A stretch of DNA of 64,000 nucleotides, taken from positions 9,348,704 through 9,412,703 of the forward strand of contig NC_134036.1 in NCBI RefSeq assembly GCF_964204645.1, written 5' to 3'. The translations under genes were made by a program, and so were the position numbers. Of the stretch, positions 59,459 through 64,000 are shown one piece after another. The DNA is from Tubulanus polymorphus. Taxonomy: Eukaryota > Nemertea > Palaeonemertea > Tubulaniformes > Tubulanidae. Within the stretch, counting starts at the first letter, position 1, and the number at the start of each line of letters is the position of its first letter. Under the pieces are notes generated by a model, which was not told where the DNA came from, made no database searches, and saw nothing but the letters and a program-made list of their open reading frames with translations.

Positions 59459-61756
59459 TTGCATGTCGTTGTCGGTCGTGGTAGTTGTAAGTACAGGAAG
59501 GGCCATACATTGGATTTAGTGATCACCCGCCTTTCTGAAGATTCATTTGTTCGATCTATCAATGCTGCTGATATTGGACTTTCCGATCATTTTCCAGTTA
59601 GCTTTACTGTCAACATCTCACGTCCGTGTGCTTTAACTAAAATTATATCTTACAGAAAACTTAGAAATATCAATGTCTGTGAATTCAGTGAGTCGTTCAA
59701 GAGTAGAGTAGATATGTTAAATTTACGCGATCCCCGCGTCATGGCCTTGGAGCTAGACGCCGCTCTGACCTCTTCACTGGACGAACATGCCCCTGTTGTT
59801 ACAAAGCCAATTATACTTCGTCCCCACGCTCCTTGGTTTAATGATGACATTCGCATAGCTAAAAAGCTACGCCGTAAATTGTAAAAGCAATGGCGTGCAA
59901 CTAAACTTTCAATTCATAGAGAAATGTTCCTTACTCAGAGAAATGTTGTAAATTGTCTCATCTTATCAGCTAAAAACAGCATTTAGCTGATAAGATAAAT
60001 AGTAATTATAACAATCCTAAGAGGTTGTCTGAAATTATAGATAACCTCCTAAACCGCAAATGTACTACTCATTTACCATCGTGTTCCTCCAAGACTGTAC
60101 TCGCCAACAACTTTGCTAATTTCTTTCAAGCAAAGATAACCAACATCAGATTATCCTAGTCCTTCCACTACATTCTTGGACGAACCCGAATTCAATGGTA
60201 TTCACTTGGATGAATTTAAGTTGGTTACAGAGGCTGAGCTGGCCAAATTTATAATGCAGTCTCCTTCTAAGCATTGTAAACTCGATGCCAATCCTACAGG
60301 GCTGTTAAAAGCAGCTCTACCTTACCTCATTCCGTTTTTTACTGTTATGATTAACAAATGTCTCGAGTCCGGTGTTTTTCCGGACTCTTATAAAGTTGCA
60401 TATATTCAACCACTTTAAAAAAAACCTAGTCTTGATGTTGAATGTCTCAAGAATTACCGACCAGTGTCTACCCTGCATTTCATATCTATTGACCAGGGTA
60501 TGGTAGTTGGGCTGGTTATGCTCGATTTGAGCGCCGCCTTCGACACTATTGACCATGATACTCTACTCGTGTTAAACACCGAATTGGTCTGTCAGGTACT
60601 TGCTACCGATGGTTAGAATCTTACCTTACTGATTGCTATCAAACTGTTTGTATAGGCGACTCCAAGTCTGAACCATGTTTACTCAAATTTGGTGTACCGC
60701 AGGGGTCTGTTTTAGGTCCACCGCTGTACACCATTTACGTTCTTCCTATTGGCGATATCATAAGGAAATTCAATTTAGATTTTCATTTTTATGCAGATGA
60801 TTCACAGTTGTATATCAGGATAAAACCAAAAGTTAACGAATTGGTGTCCAAAAATACACTCCAACTTTGCTATACTGAACTTAAACATTGGATGGATTTA
60901 AACTTTCTTCAGGCAAACGGTGACAAAACCGAGTTCTCCCTAATTGGCTCTCCATCACAGCTTACTAAGCTTCGCACATTTGATCTCAATCTTGATGATG
61001 CTGTAATTACCTCATCTTACTCCTTACGTAATCTCGGCGTCATTTTTGATCAGAACATGTCCATGGTAAAACATGTAAACCACTTATGCTCTGTAGCTTT
61101 CTATCACCTTAGAAACATTAGTATGATCAGGCAGTTTTTGAATCAAGGAATTGCTGAACGCCTTATTCACACTTTTGTGACAACTCGCCTTGACTATTGC
61201 AACTCTTTACTCTTTGGCCTCCCTGACACATTTTAGATAAATTACAACGTGTTCAAAATTCTGCTGCCCGGATCCTGACTCGAAACTCGAAAATTTTGTC
61301 ACATAACACCGATTCTACACGATCTGCATTGGCTTCCAATCAAATACCGCATCCAATTTAAAATCTTGATCCTTACTTATAAATCCTTGAATGGTCAGGC
61401 CCCACAATATTTGAAATCAGTAGTGCAATACAAGGCATCCTCTAGAGTGTTAAGATCAAACAGTCAATCACTTCTAGTCATCCCTCGTGTCAATCTAGTC
61501 TCTGCGGGTCACAGGGCCTTTTCTTACTCCGCCCCACTACTTTGGAACTCCTTACCAGATGCAATTAAATCTAGTCCTTCTAATGATGTTTTTAAATCGC
61601 AACTTAAAAACCCATTTGTTCACTAAAGCTTTTAACTAATGGTGTAAATTGTTTTTTCTATCCTTATGATTAAATTGTGTCTTTATATTGTAAAGCCAAT
61701 GAGCATATTTTATATGGATTTTAGGCTCAATAAATTATTATTAAATTATTATTAAG
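59459..61756 (+). mobile_element. CR1/L2-like LINE, 5'-truncated and decayed
   Basis: The end of an endonuclease domain is visible at 59459-59884 (HTLDLVITR, GLSDHFPVSF). Then come a reverse transcriptase with LLKAALPYLIPFF and NYRPVSTLHF (60240-60470), DLSAAFDTIDHDTLL (about 60525), GVPQGSVLGPPLYTIY (60692) and FHFYADDSQLY (60785; catalytic YADD), and the C-terminal block QFKILILTYKSLNGQAPQYL, AFSYSAPLLWNSLP, with stop after 61620. Frames change several times (about 59884, 60150, 60415, 60560 and 61235). RT sequence between RPVSTLHF and the AFDTIDH block is missing, an internal deletion. The 3' tail is (ATT)n-like, ending near 61756. Not autonomous. Confidence 0.85.
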
Positions 61757-62255
61757 TAAGTTGGTAGGACCATATAACTAACAGCGAACGGGAAGGCCAA
61801 CTTATTTCTAAATTCATTTGCAATTTGGTTAAACTTTAATGTTCTATGTGTTCCCTTTTTCTCCTCCTCCTTGTTTTGTTACAAGTTACTCAATTATTGT
61901 CACTCTCTCAACTTTGAATCACCTGTGTTTTAGTTAAATACACCTTAGCTTAATTCGCTTAGCTTAACTATTTTGTCTTTATGTTCTGGCTGGAATATAT
62001 GAATAATTCTACTTCTTATGCATTCTTCAATATTCCTGAAGATGACAATTAGGTTAGAGTCGAAACGTCGAATGAATAAAAACACATCAGCTATATAGGA
62101 AACATTTTTCGGACTTCATCTTTCGTTTTATCGGTGTGGGATTCTCTACTTTATCGTTACAACACGGAATAGTGTTTCTTAAATGGTCATCTAGAGACCA
62201 TTTCTGAGTATTCATTGTGATGCGTACGATGGAGTTTACACAGTGTAAAGGCTGG

Positions 62256-63017
62256 CTTATGTCGACAAGCAACGCGACGCCTACCGACTCCTACCGACGC
62301 AACTGAGAGTAACCGCGATCGCAGCCCAGCTTATGTCGACTGCGCTCCGATTCGCAGCAACTGAGGTCGACTATCGGGATACGAGATCCTTCCAGTTGCT
62401 TCCCTGCTTATGTCGGTTACGATTACTGGCAACTGCAACGGCTCAGATTGTCACGTGATAAGCATTTTGAGGATAAATTAGATTTATTTTGAATGATTGG
62501 AAAATATGTTTCTATTAGAAAAGCTATCTCTTTAAGATCTTTATCTTTCTGATTCTGTTTTGAATACAATGTGCATCATATAAACATGGCCGCTCACACC
62601 ATAATCTTACCAATTTCGCTTCTAGATCTTCGGTCCAGTCATCTGACATGCTGTAGGTTTGGTTTACGTTTCGAAATCCTTAAATTTGAAAGTTTATGAC
62701 TAATTACGAATGACGCTAACTAGCGGTCATAATTTCTACTATGTATATACGGTCTCTAATTGGCTGGAACCCTTGCGCTCAGTTCCGTCGCGTCGCGGAT
62801 GAGCTTATGTCGGTTGCAACTGTCCGCCTACCGTAGGCCGGAGAAGAACATGGGCAACTAGCCGGATACGGCTTGCGACGAGTCGGTAGGCGTCGGGTTG
62901 CCGTCGCAAGCCGGCTTATGTCGAACCGATAGAGCTGCAACTGGCGGCCTCTCGTTGCAGCTAATCGGCGATAAACCCAGTTGCGTCGGTAGGCGTCCTG
63001 TTGCTTGTCGACATAAG
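62256..63017. mobile_element. ~760-bp element with ~45-bp TIRs and internal CTTATGTCG repeats
   Basis: The left end CTTATGTCGACAAGCAACGC continues GACGCCTACCGAC; the right end is its reverse complement, finishing GTTGCTTGTCGACATAAG at 63017. The word CTTATGTCG recurs internally at about 62332, 62408, 62804 and 62916, in both halves. No transposase is encoded. GC content is higher than in the flanks. Class unknown. Confidence 0.75.
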
Positions 63018-63441
63018 ATAATTGCTCGTAGGTAAGTGTAATTGGGATAACTCAGCAATATAATGACCGCCCTACTCCGCTGCCGATAAACAAGTTAGAC
63101 TGTATTGCTTCGATGCTTTGACAATCTGACTCCTAAGCAAGATGACCTTCCAAATCAAATGTATATTAAGAAAGAAAACAAAAAAAAACAAACAAAAATA
63201 ATTGATTATAAAAAATGCATTAATTGTTGTTTTACAATAATTCAATTTCAAAATAAGGACAGAAAAAAAGAGTGAACAATAAGTGTGGTTGCCTTGCATC
63301 TTTTCCCGGAAAAATTTCTAGCCACCACCTGCCTCGACGTAAGACTTTACCAAGTTCATGCAACTGCCGCCAGGGGACATTGAAAGCACCATATATTCGG
63401 TTAAGCCATTTTGAATAGACTTAGTACATCAGTACATTTTA

Positions 63442-63846
63442 TGTGGTAGTATCATGCAGAAAATTTCTTTGTTTTCATTTAGATTTTTATCGGAGTATAT
63501 ATTAACGTTTTCTGTGGATGTAAAATTGTTTAATAATGCTAAATATAATTCTCTTGTAAATCAATCAGCCTGATATTGATATGTGAAAATGGGCATCAAC
63601 ATCGATGAGTTGTTTGTGTTAATTGGATTAGGTAATTAGTTGTGCTCAAAAGTAATATCAGTGTCAAAACATGTCAGCAGTACTCATACAGTAGTACTCT
63701 CTCCATGATATATAAACAAAAATATTCTTAAGCACACAGTTTTCTAGTTGGAGTTGTAAGATAGAAGTTGAAAATAAATCATCTAAATTCAAGATCACGA
63801 CGTTATTTCGATGATGAGATAAGGACAAGATATTCACGTCATGACA
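63442..63846 (+). mobile_element. Possible LTR followed by a primer-binding-like site
   Basis: The block begins TGTGGTAGTATC and ends CACGTCATGACA, carries TATATAAAC at 63710 and AATAAA at about 63773, and is followed at once by TTGGTGGAGAACCC, which looks like a tRNA primer-binding site plus start of an internal region. The window ends 154 bp later, so neither a gag frame nor the second LTR can be seen. Confidence 0.45.
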
Positions 63847-64000
63847 TTGGTGGAGAACCCGTGGGCAGTTGTAAAACTGTAACTGCCCGATCCCATACCT
63901 CTCGAAGCTAGAAGTTGCCCAAGTCAGGAAGATGTACCAATCACGTCAGAATAGCGGTTTCAACTGTTTATATATCAATGGTAGAAGAACTTTCAGGAAA

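Overview
The window is animal genomic DNA, not bacterial. Exons carry GT/AG splice sites, introns are AT-rich, and there are microsatellites, minisatellites, foldback elements, a decayed LINE and many repeat copies. The mobile-element families and one secreted-protein family recall marine invertebrates such as molluscs, brachiopods or ambulacrarians, but I cannot name the species. All family assignments are from memory of conserved motifs, not from a search.

Left part (1-21.4 kb): a decayed CACTA/EnSpm (Tnp2-like) transposase on + (0.75-3.06 kb); a possible solo-LTR-like cassette (about 5.95-6.4 kb); a minus-strand SAM-domain/SAMD3-like gene with two one-base frame disruptions (7.9-11.3 kb); the catalytic half of a second, nonsense- and frameshift-bearing DDE-type transposase (11.5-13.3 kb, minus). 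Head-to-head with that lies a plus-strand tyrosine-recombinase-like (YR) + SANT/Myb-like pseudogene (13.3-18.65 kb) with five perfect introns and two in-frame TAA codons. Its introns and 3' flank hold Helentron/HINE-like elements and pogo/Tigger-like MITEs.

Centre (25.4-41.3 kb, minus strand): the most striking feature. Exons that stay in phase across about 15.9 kb link a KMT5A-like SET domain, an array of 16 near-identical 66-nt phase-1/1 exons at an exact 162-bp period (with divergent relatives on both sides), an OTU cysteine-protease-like domain, acidic/basic linkers, zinc-finger-like Cys/His motifs, a YR-like domain and a SANT/Myb-like C terminus. If all in-frame exons are used, the defective 52-nt copy is skipped and the extra A in a 12-A run is discounted, the exon lengths sum to 4,866 nt, exactly 1,622 codons including the stop. 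The five introns of its 3' half match the pseudogene at 13.3-18.65 kb, so the window holds a long form and a decayed short form of one composite, apparently transposon-related gene.

Right part (41.3-64 kb): two long inverted repeats, a 3-kb array of about 93-bp minisatellite units that also occur inverted in two introns of the composite gene, an insertion with a 13-bp target duplication, a minus-strand secreted-protein gene (signal peptide at 57.09 kb, five exons down to 51.48 kb, 3' end not found), a dispersed 400-bp repeat, SINE-like and foldback elements, a 5'-truncated CR1/L2-like LINE (59.46-61.76 kb), a long-TIR element (62.26-63.02 kb) and a possible LTR with a primer-binding-like site at the right edge. 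Stretches not listed hold nothing I can support.
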